A stretch of DNA of 64,000 nt from Mangifera indica (GCF_011075055.1 NC_058154.1:744001-808000), one strand, 5' to 3'. Shown: positions 1-12,625, numbered from the stretch's first letter. Translations and numbers: made by a program. Notes: generated by a model from the sequence alone, not told the origin.

Positions 1-340
1 CACGCATGATCTGCTGAAGAGAAATGACTGGCAGGCACTTTTAAAGAGAGATCAGGTGAGAGAATAATCTAATCAAGGTAGCTTTATGTTTGCCACCGAA
101 CACAAATAATATACAGTTGTGAAATTAATCCAGTTTTACTTTTTGATGTTGTTTTTGCAGTTAAAGATAGAGCAGACAGCTGGTGGGGTATTTGAAGGGT
201 GGGAAGAAGGAAGGATATATTTTCCTCGAACTGACAAATACATGATGAATTCGGATTGTTATGTGGTTCAAACATCAAATTCTAAAGAAAAGCGACGACC
301 ACCTGCGTGGCGAGATTCCAAACCCTCTTGCATTTGCATT
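1..340 (+). pseudogene. Inositol polyphosphate 5-phosphatase, 3' remnant
   Basis: Two exons of a plant type I inositol polyphosphate 5-phosphatase are visible: the end of one (to base 55, donor GTGAG; reads LLKRNDWQALFKRDQ) and the next from base 161 after TTTTTGCAG. The second reads through the family's conserved block, here [20 protein letters not shown], then NSD and [11 protein letters not shown]. In functional enzymes the last block is KEKRRTPAWCDRILW. Here the Cys is Arg, and homology stops right after the Asp; the frame runs into unrelated sequence and a stop at 353-355. The C-terminal strands that follow in the family are absent. Family enzymes remove the 5-phosphate of inositol phosphates or phosphoinositides. 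The lost residues and the abrupt end indicate a decayed or truncated copy; the rest lies left of the window. Confidence 0.7.
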
Positions 341-1640
341 TGGATTCTTCAGTAGAACACATTCTTCAGTAGTTTCTTCAGTTTCAAGTTGCCTTTTTCT
401 TTAATTCTTTAGATTTGTTTAAGTTTGCAATGTAATAGCTAATACTGCATTTGTAGGTGCGATCGGATATTGTGGAAAGGGAAAGGAGTTAAACAAATGT
501 GTTATATAAGAGGAAGAGTCCAAATTCTCAGACCACAGACGAGTATTTTCCCTATTTTCTGTCCAACTCAACTTAGAAAACAAGCCTAAATTTCTCACCA
601 TTAATGCCCCGAGAAGCTGCCCGTCAAAAGTTTCAACAAATACTGCTTTGTCATCTTCCTGTGTGGCCAAAGTGCAAGCTGAAGAACTCCTGATATTTCC
701 CAAGGCAAAAAGCTGCCTCAACAAGACATCAAGCTTCTGATGTCTCACTGCCCACATTGAAGTAGTCTGATAGCTACAGACTTGACACAGGCACCGATGA
801 GCACCACCTGACACCTCAAGTGCCCCCTTTTGGGGCCGCGTGTTAAGTGGGTGATGTTGTTCAAATTGTATGTGTAAGTTATTTGCTCGAGGAATATTTC
901 TTCCTGGTTTTCATTGCTTTTTGCAATGTGATGGATCGGATGAGAAATATGACTAGAACTGCATGTTGGTTTGGCGTGCGTGGTTGTTGCAGGCTTGATT
1001 TTGTGCGGGTGGAGGATGGGGATATGGTGTAAATATGTGAAGCAGAAGACATGGAGGAAATGGAAGGAATCTAACCAAGTGTTAATGGTTCTGGTTGAGA
1101 AAATGTTTCTTAGCTTTTTGCAGGGCAGTGTCATCTTTGTTTCAGTAGTTTATTTCATTGGTGGAAGAAAAACAGATAGATGTTAAGTTCAACTGTAAAT
1201 TAGGATCAAAATAGACCACAGGGGTGATCAAGTATATCTCCCTAATGCTAACCCATAAGGAAGACTTCATAATGATGAGCTCATAAGCTGCTTTATCCAT
1301 TCCTGTTTGTGAAGTCCAAGTTCACACGGCAAGGCTCTTCTTCTTGGTTCAACCCATTATTAGCAAACCTAATTGGGTACCTAAAAACTGGGTACACATA
1401 ACATGACCATTAAACCATATAATGATATATTATATAGATATTCTGAAAATTAGATGTATATAATATTGTCTAGCTCGAAAAGAATTCGATAATATCTCTT
1501 AAACGTTTTGTTTAAAAAAAATCTCAATAGATTAACCAATTAGTTGTCAATCGTGTAGTTCATCTCAAACTTCATAAATATTGATTATAGATTTATGTAT
1601 ATGGTAATTATTTAAGACCTTGCTTTTGTTAAATTGTTGC
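341..1640. other. Gene-free stretch, nothing recognised
   Basis: Moderately AT-rich single-copy-looking DNA downstream of the phosphatase remnant. Open frames on both strands up to about 130 codons match no family I know and show no coding pattern. It may include the former 3' region of the phosphatase gene. Confidence 0.4.
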
Positions 1641-1649
1641 GTTTATGTT

Positions 1650-1960
1650 ATTAGAATTGGATTTGAGCTAAGTTGATCTTAAGTTTGGCACAACTTGAGG
1701 GGAATTGAATTCGAATTTACACTTGAGCTTGTCAACCTTTGGCTTGATGTGTATTGGTCAAAATGGCGTTATTCTAGTTAATTCAAATCAAATTTTTCTA
1801 AGTTCGTAAGTTTGGCAAATCAAACACACCTCAAACTTTAGATCAAATTCGAACTCAAATTCGATAATATTAAACTATTAGACTCGAACTCAAATTTGTC
1901 TGAGTCATACTTATTTTGGGTTTGTTAGAGTCGAACTCAAGCAAACTCTGTTCAGATCCA
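1650..1960. repeat. GAGCTCGAA-rich interspersed repeat
   Basis: The stretch is dominated by short degenerate direct and inverted copies of motifs such as TCGAACTCAAATT and GAGCTT. The same composition recurs at about 9160-9420, 41640-41925 and 42805-43325. Such subterminal motif arrays are typical of small non-autonomous hAT-like elements. I could not fix terminal repeats or a target duplication here, so the class is an inference. Confidence 0.45.
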
Positions 1961-2139
1961 GCCTCTAGGATGGCCCATAGCATCATCCTTATTAAACTAG
2001 TATTTTTAGGATTTTAAGTTGGCTAAGAATTGTATTTGAGGTTGCATGTCTTTCATTTAACAGTTGATACTTTCTGGGTCTAAACTGGTACTTTTTAAAA
2101 GACTGGGACGGACACAACCCAATGGTTTTGGACGCAAAG

Positions 2140-4645
2140 TTAAATCTGTCCGATTGACGCCACAAAAAATTTCCACTTCACTCAACGGATAAGAACAAAT
2201 AAAAACTTTCCACGTGTACGTTCGAGATCATGCCTCACGCGCTGGTATCGTGCAGCGCACCTTCTCATTACATTATCTCTTCGCAAACAAAAAGCTTAAT
2301 CCGATAAAACATCATTTTCAGCTTCTTAGATCTCGTCCGCGGTCCCCGTCCGTACAGTCTCCGGCGTTGTTCCAGTCTATCACCACCGTGTATTTCTGTG
2401 GTTTACGATTACAGATCGTATGGCAATCACTCTTCCAATCTTAGGTGCTTATACTGAGTATTTCTCCTCCATCTTCTTTTCTCTATGTACATGTTCAAGC
2501 TTTTAGGGCTTGATATATATTCTCTGCTTGGTTTCCGAGAAAATGAAGGAAAATAAAGGAAACTTTTTTTCGCTATGTTGAAGAATGCTAATCTAAACCA
2601 AGTGTTCTGGTTGCATAAGAAAGTGAGAGATTTGTTTTAGTGCAGTTCTGTTTTCAGTTACCAAATAGTGTATTTTTTATTTCGATTAGTTAACCGTTTT
2701 AATTGATTAGATCATTGCGTGTGGCAGATAAATAGCTACAGAGTGACGAGCTTAAATTTTCGCTGCCGGTTGTAAATTTGCAATCTTTATTTGGAAGTTG
2801 TAGAGCAGTTGATGCTGAACAGTTAAGCTCTTGATGACACAATATACATTTTGATGTACCTGAATCGAACAGTTGCAAGAAGTGCAGAAACTAAACTTGT
2901 GTGATTAATCGAAAGGAAAGAAACGAAATGGTATGTTTCATCTGTGAGTTCATTTTTGCAATGTGGGTTGTTTTATTAAAGTTTGTGGACTTATTTTTTA
3001 CTATTTAGTAGATTGCATTCCCCCTTTTTATGGCTTGCATAGTGTTGTGGACTGACCAGCCATACTTGTTTCCTTAATCCTAAGTCATGATCTGATGATT
3101 TGATACTTGTTTCCTTACTATTTAGTAGATTGCATTCCCCCTTTTTGTTGGCTTCTGCAACCGACATCATGCATTTTGGAGTGTGACACAGAACAAATGT
3201 GGATGGGGGTTGTGATATCATTCATAAAGGCACAAATTATTGATATCGTTTAACTGACGAAGGGATAAACAAGAACAATGTTTAAGAGTGCACAGTTTCT
3301 CACAAGAGTACTCTAAATTTTGTTTATTGATCAATGGATTATTTTGAATTACAAGAATTCATAAATTTTTATAGGTTTATTTTTCTGAACTAAATTAGGA
3401 AAACTGATTAACTTAGTACACTAATTTAACTAGAAATAGGAATATTAATTTATTCCAATTCTAGGAAACTTAGACTTAAGGTAAATAACTTTAATTATAT
3501 TAAATAGAGTTTTCCTAAACAAAAAAGAAAAATCCTAAAATCTCTTTGTTTCTTAAATTAAAATGGGATTCTTTATAGGCTTACTAATTAGAACTCCTGG
3601 ACTCTAAGAAACTAACTTTAAATAAACTCAAATACATTAGGAAAGTTAAATTAAATTAAACTCTCTAGGAAACTTGACTCCACACAACTTTCCACATAAG
3701 CAAGCCATATCACCATGCCTTGTCACCTTGCCATGTTACTAAGCACACTGCTATGTCACTTGCCACATTATCCATGGCTGCGATGTCATTGTCCACTCTT
3801 CCTCCTTCTTGTCTTTCTTCTCTTCATTCGCCTTTTCCACCCAACTTCTTCTTACCTTGGATCTTTCTTTGACCTCTTTTCTCACCATGTCTTAACCATG
3901 CTTTTCCTCCACATTTTGAAAACCATGGTCCCCCATCAGAGTGCATTTCAAGAAGTTTAGTCTTACTGTATTGTCCCGTATCTTCTAATTTTTCATTTGA
4001 CCTAGCATCGCTGTGTTATATAAGTTTATAGTGTTCTGAAAGTAGTTCAAATTGTAGATTAATGTGGAGAAATGAGAATAACAACATGAGACCCTTTTTT
4101 TCCAACCTTAAGGAAATAGCTCAGCATATCATTCTCAATTGAAAATATGGATGTTGAATCTAGCATTGATGATTTGTCTTCCATGTAGCGGACATGTGAT
4201 TCACAATCTTTATCAATGAAGGATATGCATATACTATTGATGATTAACACCAAAGTAACTTGATGTATGAATACGGTTGTAAATTATACAGATATAACAA
4301 TTATTTGAGTTTTTGGTTATTTAATATTAATTCACCAGGTTACTGGTTTTGCCCTATGGTTGGCAACAGAAATTATGCGGGAGCTATGCAAGTGTGAGGA
4401 AGAATGAGAAAGGATTTGAATAAATATAGCCTAAATTACTTTTTTTTTTTTTTTTGTTTTCCTTGCTTCCTTTTGTCGTTAAGTAGTAGGACTAATACAT
4501 TTGTATTGATTGGATAATGGTTGACCAATCTTTGATGTTATGTTTGTTATAGATCAGTTCACATGATGTTCTCAAAAATATAAATTGAATATTTTAATTA
4601 TTTTCTTTGAGATTTGCATATGATAAGCCTCGTTAAAGTAATTAT
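2140..4645 (+). promoter_or_regulatory. Upstream and leader region of the TDBD gene
   Basis: No coding exon was found between 2140 and the start codon at 4646. The GC-richer patch at about 2200-2450 looks like a promoter-proximal, untranslated first exon. The DNA from there to 4640 would then be a 5' UTR intron or introns. The exact start and splice sites cannot be set by eye. About 3240-3700 is an AT-rich segment that resembles old transposon sequence. Confidence 0.35.
2999..3153. repeat. Short local duplication, about 117 bp apart
   Basis: The string ACTATTTAGTAGATTGCATT followed by CCCCCTTTTT occurs at about 3000 and again at about 3117. Both are preceded by related ATACTTGTTTCCTTA strings. 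This is a small tandem duplication in the putative leader intron. Confidence 0.7.
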
Positions 4646-6560
4646 ATGAGAAACTCTTTTCAGAATCAAGGATTTTGGATAGCCAAGGGTGCTGGGTGTT
4701 TAAATGATGGTGAGATGGCTTATGATAATTCTTCTAGAATTGATCCAAAGCGTTCTCATCAGTGGTTCATGGATGGTCCAGAAGCTGAGCTTTTCCCCAA
4801 CAAGAAACAGGCAGTTGGAGTTCCAAGCAACAGTTTGTTTACAGGATTGTTAAACTCAAATGTTCCTACATGGAGCCACACTTCCAGTTTTCACTCAATC
4901 CCAGGCCATTATAGTGAACGCTTGTTTGATTCTCCAGCATCCAGGACTGTCAATTTTGATGACCAAAAATTCACATCAGTTAGTGAAGAAAAAATTGATT
5001 CTGGGAGAAAGGCTAGTGAAGATATATTTGGTAATGATTCTTCCTTTGGTTTATCTATCTCACAAACTCTGGAAGATCCTCAATCAGGTCCAAGTTATAG
5101 TGGGATCAGAAAAGTAAAGGTTAGCCAGGTTAAGGAATCTGAGAATATCATGGCTGTATCAATGGGAAATACATATGACACAGTGGATAACAATACCATG
5201 TCGGTGGCTCATGCATACAAGCCAGATGACAGTTCTATATCTATGGGTCTTGCTTATAACAAGGGGGTTGGTAGTATTATGTCTATGGGGGACACCTATG
5301 TCAGGGAAGATAACATTTTCATATCAATGGGACAGCCATACAACAAAGGCAATGATACCATGCCTATGGGCCAAACATATAGAGAGACCAATGATACCAT
5401 ACCAATAGATCATGCTTTCAGCAAGGGAGACAGCAATATTATTTCAATGGGTCAAACCTACAACAAGGTACATGAAAACTCCATATCAATGGGTCACCTT
5501 TATAACAAAGGTGATGAAAGTACCCTATCAATGGGTCATACCTATGCTAAGGAAGAGAACAATAGTTTATCAATTGGTCAGTCGTACAATAAAGGTGAGA
5601 GCACTATCATATCCTTTGGTGGATATGAGGATGATGATGTGAATCCCTCAGGAAAGCTTTTATCCAGTTATGAGATGTTGATGGGCCAATCTTCTGTCCA
5701 TGGTTCAGAAGTATTGAATCAAAAAAATTTGGCTAAATCAAATACAGATACACTTGTATCTAGTGACCATATAGCTGAAAATAACTCAAGAAAGAAAGAG
5801 GACTCTAAAACATCTAAGAAAGTCCCTTCAAACAACTTCCCTTCAAATGTCAGAAGTTTGCTGTCGACTGGTATGCTGGATGGAGTTCCTGTAAAATATA
5901 TTGCATGGTCTCGGGAGGTAAGTGTTAATCTTCCTTCATAAATCTAAATGTTGTGAATTTTTTTTTGCTGACATGTTTGCTCCTCATATGCATGGTAGAA
6001 GGAGCTTCGTGGAGTTATAAAAGGTTCAGGATATCAATGTAGCTGTCAGTCATGTAATTACTCTAAGGTGAGTTTATTCATTTATACCTTTGCTAGCATG
6101 GAGCGTTTAGAGCACAAATGGTGCCTGACTAACTGTTTTTATTTAGGTTATCAATGCTTATGAATTTGAGCGACATGCTGGTTGCAAAACGAAACACCCA
6201 AATAATCACATATACTTTGAGAATGGGAAGACTATATATGGCATTGTCCAAGAACTAAGGAGCACTCCACAGAATATGTTGTTTGAAGTTATTCAGACAA
6301 TAACCGGTTCACCCATCAACCAGAAGTCATTCCGTCTCTGGAAAGGTTGTGCAATTTATCTAATAAAACTGTGTTGTGTTAGACATTTTGATTCTCCAAC
6401 ACTTAAGAAGGAAGCTTAATTACGTTTCAAATATATTTTTGTAGATACATATATTTTCTTACTTGAATTTGCTTTTCTTGCTCCTTTTTCAGAATCTTTC
6501 CTAGCTGCAACTCGTGAACTTCAGCGTATATATGGAAAAGATGAGGGTAAACAATTGTAA
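4646..6560 (+). CDS. TDBD-domain protein with SMGxxYNKG repeats
   Basis: Coding exons are 4646-5917, 5999-6067, 6147-6345 and 6493-6560, all GT-AG, and frames close at each junction. The N-terminus (MRNSFQNQGFWIAKGAGC) fits the family's usual SFQNKxFW start. Residues about 170-315 hold about 12 tandem units of 13-15 residues, pattern (I/L)SMGxxYNKGxxx. The C-terminus, from RSLLSTGMLDGVPVKYI through a Cys-rich stretch (QCSCQSC) to FERHAGCKTKHPNNHIYFEN, is a Tify-domain-binding domain (TDBD). That domain occurs in nuclear plant proteins, often with PHD fingers or in NINJA-type adaptors. No PHD finger, GNAT domain or EAR motif was seen here. A nuclear, transcription-related role is inferred; the specific function is unknown. 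The last exon could continue past GAG if a further intron starts at GTAAAC (6546), but the stop at 6558-6560 is the simpler reading. Confidence 0.85.
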
Positions 6561-8004
6561 TAAAGCAGTTTTGTCTAAATTGTAAGGTATGGTATCTTTG
6601 TTTTGTGCATAGGAGTTATCTTTTTGGCAACACCATTGTGTTTAATGGTGATTGCACCCCTTACTGACGGACTTTATTTTTTTAAATATAAATAATTTGA
6701 GGGTTACAGATCATGGTAAAAGTAGATAGACCATACACACTGGTCAGAATTTAATTAAGGATTAGGATGAATTTGAAAATGTGTCACTCTTCATCAGAAG
6801 AAAGTTCTTTTTGTAATTTTTAAGGCGCTTGGTCCTCTTTTTCCTTGATATTTTTAACGTATACAAATCGCATATTTGAATTTGATGGAGTATATAACTA
6901 TTTGCGGAAACATTGCAACTCAATGGATGTGCTTGAGTTTCATCATTCTTTCCTAATCATGTGAGCAATAGTTGATGTAACCAATTTTTAGCTGGTACGG
7001 CTGAAGTCAACATCCCCAATGGTTTGAACTTTGAATTGTGTGATCAGTCTGTTTGGTATGGTTAAATTTGTGTTGTAAATCAATCCAACTCAACCCTCTC
7101 AAGCTTAATCAATTGGTGGTTACCTGACTAATCTTGTGCTTTGGAGAGATTTACTTAAGCATGAAAAATTTTTGTTCTTTTGTTTTATTGTTTACATGTT
7201 TACTTCATAGCAATGCAATTCAAGTTCATTGTGGTAAAAGACTACCTCCCTTAGATTGGTTTTTGTTTTATGGCCATCGTGTTATTAGTCCTAGAATATA
7301 ATTACAAAGAAAACATGTTGGCTTCTGCATATGTAAACGTCTGCTCAAGTTAACAGAAATATTGTAGGAGCAATGAGTGGAATATGATTTAGATTACCTC
7401 CCATGTGTTCGAATTGCGTAATCCAATTTCTGAGCTAAACTCCACTGATATCTTGGGTAATGCATAAGAGTTTAAATAAAATCTTCTTCCTTTTGAGAGA
7501 TGTAAGAGTTCAAAGAAAGCTGTTTTTCTTTTGGTTGGGTTAAAACTGGTTGATGGAGACTAAAAGTTATGGATGTTTACATGGACAAAGGAAATATTTG
7601 ATTTCCCAAGTAGATTATACTGGAAGATATGATTTTTTAGTAAACCTCAACCTATGTGATAGTGAAGTGTAGATGACTTGATTGTATTTGCAAGTTTATG
7701 ACAATGGCTTGTGCTCATCCTGTCCACTCAGATTAGGGCTTGACACACAATCAAACTCTTGAATGATTTGTCCTTTGTTTTGGTTGGATATAGATGTTAG
7801 ATATTTAATTCACTTGCATTATAGTCAAACAAAATTTAATTTTGCATGAATTTCTACAAATCGTGATTGTTCACGATGCATGATCTGGCAACTGGATATT
7901 GACCAATATTGCTGAAATATAGATGTACCTGCCTGCAACTTGAACTTCTGATTGAGGGAAGTTATACTTTAGATGGTAGTAGGATATCTTTTGCCATGTA
8001 GTTG
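6561..8004. other. Intergenic gap between convergent genes
   Basis: This is AT-rich DNA between the 3' ends of the TDBD gene (+) and the WAT1-related gene (-). It should contain both 3' UTRs. No further gene, RNA gene or clear repeat was recognised. Confidence 0.5.
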
Positions 8005-10060
8005 TTATTTCCTAGTTACAATTTCTTGATCACACATGTCAATTATGATGGCCTCATGATCAGAACTTTCCTCAATGTTACTATCTGCTGCTACTTGCTC
8101 TGCAGCTGATGGTATCTTCTCATCAATTGATGTTGATGAGGATGCGTAATCCTTGCTTTTTCCCCAGACTACAAGGTATAAACCTGCAACTACGATAATG
8201 GCACCAATAACCCTGTAAAATGTCAACACGGTTAGTTTCTTGCCTCTCTAAGTTTTTTATTGGAGTGGGCAGAGCTTTGTCTCACCTTCCTAGGTACATT
8301 TGCTCTGCCAAAACAATGGAGCTCACGATTGCCACAATAACCATGCATAGGGGACTAAAAGCAGACACAAAAACAGGTCCTCTGTCCTTCATTATTATTC
8401 CTTGAATGTAGTAAGCCAGTCCTGAGCAGACAATTCCCTGCAGGCATTCAAATGTTTTAAAACTTGACCGTGTTTTAGTTTAGGGTTTAAAGTCCAGTGA
8501 CATCTTTAGGTTAATTTCTTGCTCTTTGTTAGTTATTTGAGATATGAATGACTAAGTATTGCAGAGCTCTTGTTTATCTTAGTGTAGTATTGTTACACTG
8601 TAGAGGACTGCCACTAATTTAGTGTCCCAGTGTATGGCCCAGATGCTAGATTTGCCCCTTTCCATTACTAGTGCCACTATGCTGCCCTCAACTGTGCCCA
8701 AGAAGCATATCCATGCTGTGAGAGAAAGCTCAGCTGGGTATGTTTTCAGTGTGATGGCCTATTGAAATCAAGCACAAATTTTCACGGTTTAGGAGATGTA
8801 TCAGATAAAAACCCAGAATGTGTTTATTTTACTTGCCTGAAGAATCATGAAACAAGCCCAGCTGAAGCACCCAACTGTTATCAGTAAGGCGCCTTTTATT
8901 AAATTATGAATGGCTATCCCACCGCTTCCTTTATCCTGATTGGCAGCTTTTGTCCAGAATAAATCCAGAATTGGACCTTTCAACAAGGTCATCACCATTG
9001 CTCCTCCAACCGTTGCTGCAGTCCCGACTATCTTAGCTTGGCTGCGGATACTTTTAATATTTACCCTCTCGAGCCTGCAGGGAAAGGTAACATTAGTCTT
9101 AAAATCTTTGTAACTCTTGAAATTTATCGGTTGCTACAAGATTGGATTCGAATAAAGTTTGTTCAAGTTTGAAAATGAGTTCGGTTTGAATAAACCCGAA
9201 ACTAGTTTACCTTAGGTGAACTCAAGCTTGAGCCTAAGAGTTAAATATTTAATATCTCAAGCTCAAACTTAAAAAATGTTCGGTTCATCACTTATTTGGC
9301 TACAACACCAACTTGGCTCGAATTCAAATTTGAGCTCAGCCCCTCTCAAGTGAACCGAACTTAAACAACTATAAGATGTGCTCAAGCTTAGGCAAACTCG
9401 AGCCTATCTCAGACTGAGTTCAGCTGCAGTTGCATATTTGGATAAGAATGCATAATTCTCTTACCTAACAACCCAAGCCAATAGGAAGGTAACAGCAGGA
9501 AGAATGTTGTACATAGCAGCTGCAAATGTTGCTGTTGTATACTTCATTCCAATGTAATACAAGTTTTGGTCTATAATTGGCCTATCAACACATATATTAT
9601 TGTAAATAAAAATATTCCACGAGCTTAGAATTATAAAACAATTTATTTTATTTAGAAAATTACTCCAATAAGCCCAGCAGCAGTAACTTAGTAAAGATCG
9701 GCAGTGTCATCTTCGGCCTTATCTTCCTGTCAAAAGCAGAAAATAACACCCCTTTAAGTTAAGACAAAATCTTCTTACTTTATAAATTTTTTGTTTTATT
9801 TTTTTTGTCATAAATTTCCATAACAAGTAATTAAAACTCTTAAAGAGAAGAGAAAAAGAGAACTTGTCCAGAAAGGCAGCAAAAGGAGTCATGACAAGAG
9901 TGGCAACGGCATGGCGATAGACAACCAGCACATAATTGCTCATGCCTTGGTTCAACGCCGCCTTAGATAGAACGTCCATTCCGGCTAACCCGACCTGTAA
10001 AAATATGACACCGATGAATGGCCTTGCTCTGTTAAACAAATTGTGTAATTTGCTCTTCAT
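8005..10060 (-). CDS. WAT1-related (UMAMIT/EamA) transporter
   Basis: Coding exons, in transcript order, are 9864-10060, 9664-9726, 9465-9581, 8837-9074, 8597-8758, 8286-8437 and 8005-8212. Together they make 1137 nt, or 378 residues plus stop. The start at 10060 (MKSKLHNLFNRARPFIGV) fits the family; an in-frame ATG at 10168 only adds an atypical extension. Landmarks are ALNQGMSNYVLVVYRHAVAT, the exon-spanning PKMTLPIFTKLLLLGLLEP, then DQNLYYIGMKYTTATFAAAM, LKTYPAELSLTAWICFLGT, and the final VIGAIIVVAGLYLVVWGKSKD. Family members are ten-helix proteins of the plasma membrane, vacuole or ER that move amino acids or auxin-related compounds. The substrate cannot be told from sequence. The fourth intron (8759-8836) starts with GC. 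The third intron contains a repeat. Confidence 0.93.
9160..9420. repeat. TCGAG/AAGCTTGAG-rich repeat in a WAT1 intron
   Basis: Inside the intron at 9075-9464, degenerate inverted and direct copies of AAGCTTGAGC, CTCGAATTC and GAACCGAAC recur. This is the same repeat type seen at 1650-1960 and 41640-43325. Limits are approximate. Confidence 0.5.
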
Positions 10061-10261
10061 CTTTGAAAATTTCTCCACTGGTTTATGATGAGCTAATGAG
10101 AAGGCTAATGGTAATGTGCTTCTACTAGCTATGTTGCCATTTATATTTATAAGGGGGAGCCTACGCAATTTTCAATTAGTAATATTACCTTCTTCTTTTT
10201 TTTGTCTTTTCAATTTCAGAGGCAGACTCCACTAATGTCGCCGCAACAATATTTTCTTTTT

Positions 10262-10898
10262 GTTGTCCAATTCCCACCCAAGGTATAGAGAATGACGCTT
10301 ATGCCCATCAACATTTAAAAACCTAAACACGCACTCATCGTCAATTTCGATTAGAATTTTCTATTATGATTATAGGTAAAATCGTCATTTTATTAATAAT
10401 ATTAAAAAAATTAATTTTATCTTATTTTTCTTTTCAAATTTTAAAAACTAATAATTTTATTACAGTTCTAGTTTTGAAAAATAACTTTCCCTCTCTCTCA
10501 AAATCTTTAGAGTTTCTTTTTTTTCTCTTCGGTAACTATCTTTGATGAAGGCAACCATCTCCAACAGACGTTTCTTTGTCTCCATTGACAAAGATTTATC
10601 TACCAAAGATGGTTATTGAAGAGAAAAAAAAAATTCTAGGGATATGGGGGGGGGGGACTCACTTTTCAAAACTGAACAAGTTTATGTTGTGGTAAAATTA
10701 TCAATTTTTAAAACTTGAGAAAAAAATGAAATAAAATTATGTTTTTCTAATATTACTAATAAAATAATAGTTTTACCTTTAATCCTAACAGAAAATTTTA
10801 ATAAAAGTTAAGTGATAGCTGAGTATTTTAGTTTTTAAAAATTGAAGGGTATGATTGAGGATTTCACTAAACATTAGGTGGGAATAAATTTTTTGACC
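10262..10898. mobile_element. Short MULE-like element, copy 1
   Basis: The left end reads TTGTCCAATTCCCACCC; the right end, reverse-complemented, reads GGTCAAAAAATTTATTCCCAC. The two arms are complementary over much of their length. The 8-base string TTCTTTTT flanks both sides (10254-10261 and 10899-10906). The sequence is T-rich, so this duplication alone is weak. Family assignment rests on similarity to the better-bounded copies at 12626-13469 and 15461-15836. No protein is encoded. Confidence 0.55.
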
Positions 10899-11103
10899 TT
10901 CTTTTTTCTGAGCTATCTGTGGATATCACATTCCAGTATTTTTTATTTTTTTTCCCTCGCTTTCATGCATATCGATTAAGCAATAAAGAGATACCCCAGC
11001 AAGTGCTTACTGAATATTTGGTAGAGAGTATCTTATTGAAACGTCTTCAAAGCTTTAAATTAGGCTTCCTTTTGTGTACCTAAATATTCCTTAAGAATCC
11101 CTT

Positions 11104-12078
11104 ACAAAATTATGCATATTTAGTTTTGAACCCTCCATTGAGTATTCAGATTATATATCATTATATAATTGATTAATTTTGAATTACAGATAAAATAATA
11201 CTTAATAACATAATAATACATTATTTGAATACTTAATTAAGTATTAAAAATTAAATACGTGTAATATTACTTTAAAAATACTAGTACATTTACTTAACTT
11301 TTCCTTATTAAATATTATATATAAATTAATATATTTAATATTATTAAATAATTTTAAATTAATAATTAAAAAAACTACTTATATTATTTAACCCTATTAA
11401 TACACATTCAATCTCTACAAACAGGCTAATAAGAAAAGTTGATAAGCATTGTATTGTATTTTTATTGATGTGTAGTGGAGGGAAGCTTTAAACAAATGGG
11501 CAAATGCCACTCGCCCATCTTTTGATTGGTTAGGCATTATTGAATCCCTTAAACTTTTTTAACTTATTCAATTTCCCCACATTATATAAAGGTTTTCAAT
11601 AATTAAAAGAGACCCACAATAGATATTAAATTCAATTTGGAATGTATCTAGTTTCAATTTTCATTCTAGTAATTCTAGATAGCAATAAAAGGATAATCTT
11701 CCTAGACTTTCTTTGAGGTTTTTGAAGTAATAAATTTTTTTTTTTTTTAAAGTTTTAGATCTTAAAATAAATATGACATCATATAATAAAGTATGTTCTA
11801 ATAATTCATTAAGAAACGCTCGATTAAGAGAGCTTAAAAATTAATTTGACAATTTATTTAATTTATAAGTAATAAAAGATTTGGATAATCTTCTATTATT
11901 AATAGTGATGTGACAAATAATATAAAAAATAATCTGATCATCATCACTTTAAGTATTAAAAAATTATTAAAGTAATTTTGATTTTATTATAACTATATTC
12001 TTGTTTATTAATTTTTTTAGAGAATAAATAATCTCATTTTCAATTAATATAACAAATGACATAAAAATATTTTAAAAT
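11104..12078. repeat. Tandem segmental duplication, first copy
   Basis: About 970 bp that reappears from 12086 onward. Shared landmarks include CATTGAGTATTCAGATTATA (about 11134 and 12104), GAAGCTTTAAACAAATGGGC with its CAAATGCCACTCG continuation (about 11483 and 12461), and the CAATAATTAAAAGAGACC block (11597 and 13474). This copy retains the uninterrupted TTTTCAAT site at 11593-11600. Confidence 0.85.
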
Positions 12079-12221
12079 AATTATACATACTTAGTTTTGA
12101 ATACCCATTGAGTATTCAGATTATACGTTATTATATGATTGGTTAATTTTGAATTATGAATAAAATAACACTAAATCACATGATAATATATTATTTAGAT
12201 ACTCAATTAAATACTAAAAAT

Positions 12222-12244
12222 TATATATATATATATATATATAA
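12222..12244. repeat. (AT)n microsatellite
   Basis: An uninterrupted AT dinucleotide run of about 22 bases lies inside a fold-back AT-rich element of the second duplicate. It is much shorter in the first duplicate. Confidence 0.9.
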
Positions 12245-12625
12245 TATTAATTTAAGAATATTAGTACATTTACTTAACTTTTTTTTATTAATTATTATGT
12301 GTAAATTATTATATTTAATATTGTGGAATAATTTGAAATTAATAATAAAATAAATATTTAAATTATTTAATCGTACTAATACACATCAATTTGTACAGTT
12401 ACGGAAACCAGAAAAGTTGATGAGCATTGTATTGATTTTTTATTGATGTGTGGTCGAGGGAAGCTTTAAACAAATGGGCAAATGCCACTCGTCCACGTTT
12501 TGATTGATTAGGCATTATTGAACCCCTTTAAACTGTTCAATTGATTTGGCAGTGTCATATCATTTAACTTATTCAATTTTCCACATTATACACCTTTTTT
12601 TTCTTTTTAATTAAAGGTTTTCAAT

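Noticed and set aside
419..1186. Overlapping open frames on both strands of 60-131 codons
   Set aside because: They overlap each other in opposite directions, match no family I recognise, and have no splice-supported extension.
3715..3960. 81-codon hydrophobic open frame that looks like a small membrane protein
   Set aside because: Repetitive CT-rich sequence with CCATG-type short repeats in a non-coding leader region; no homology recognised.
10061..10168. Upstream in-frame ATG extending the WAT1-related protein by 36 residues
   Set aside because: The extension does not resemble family N-termini; the ATG at 10060 places the first helix at the usual distance.
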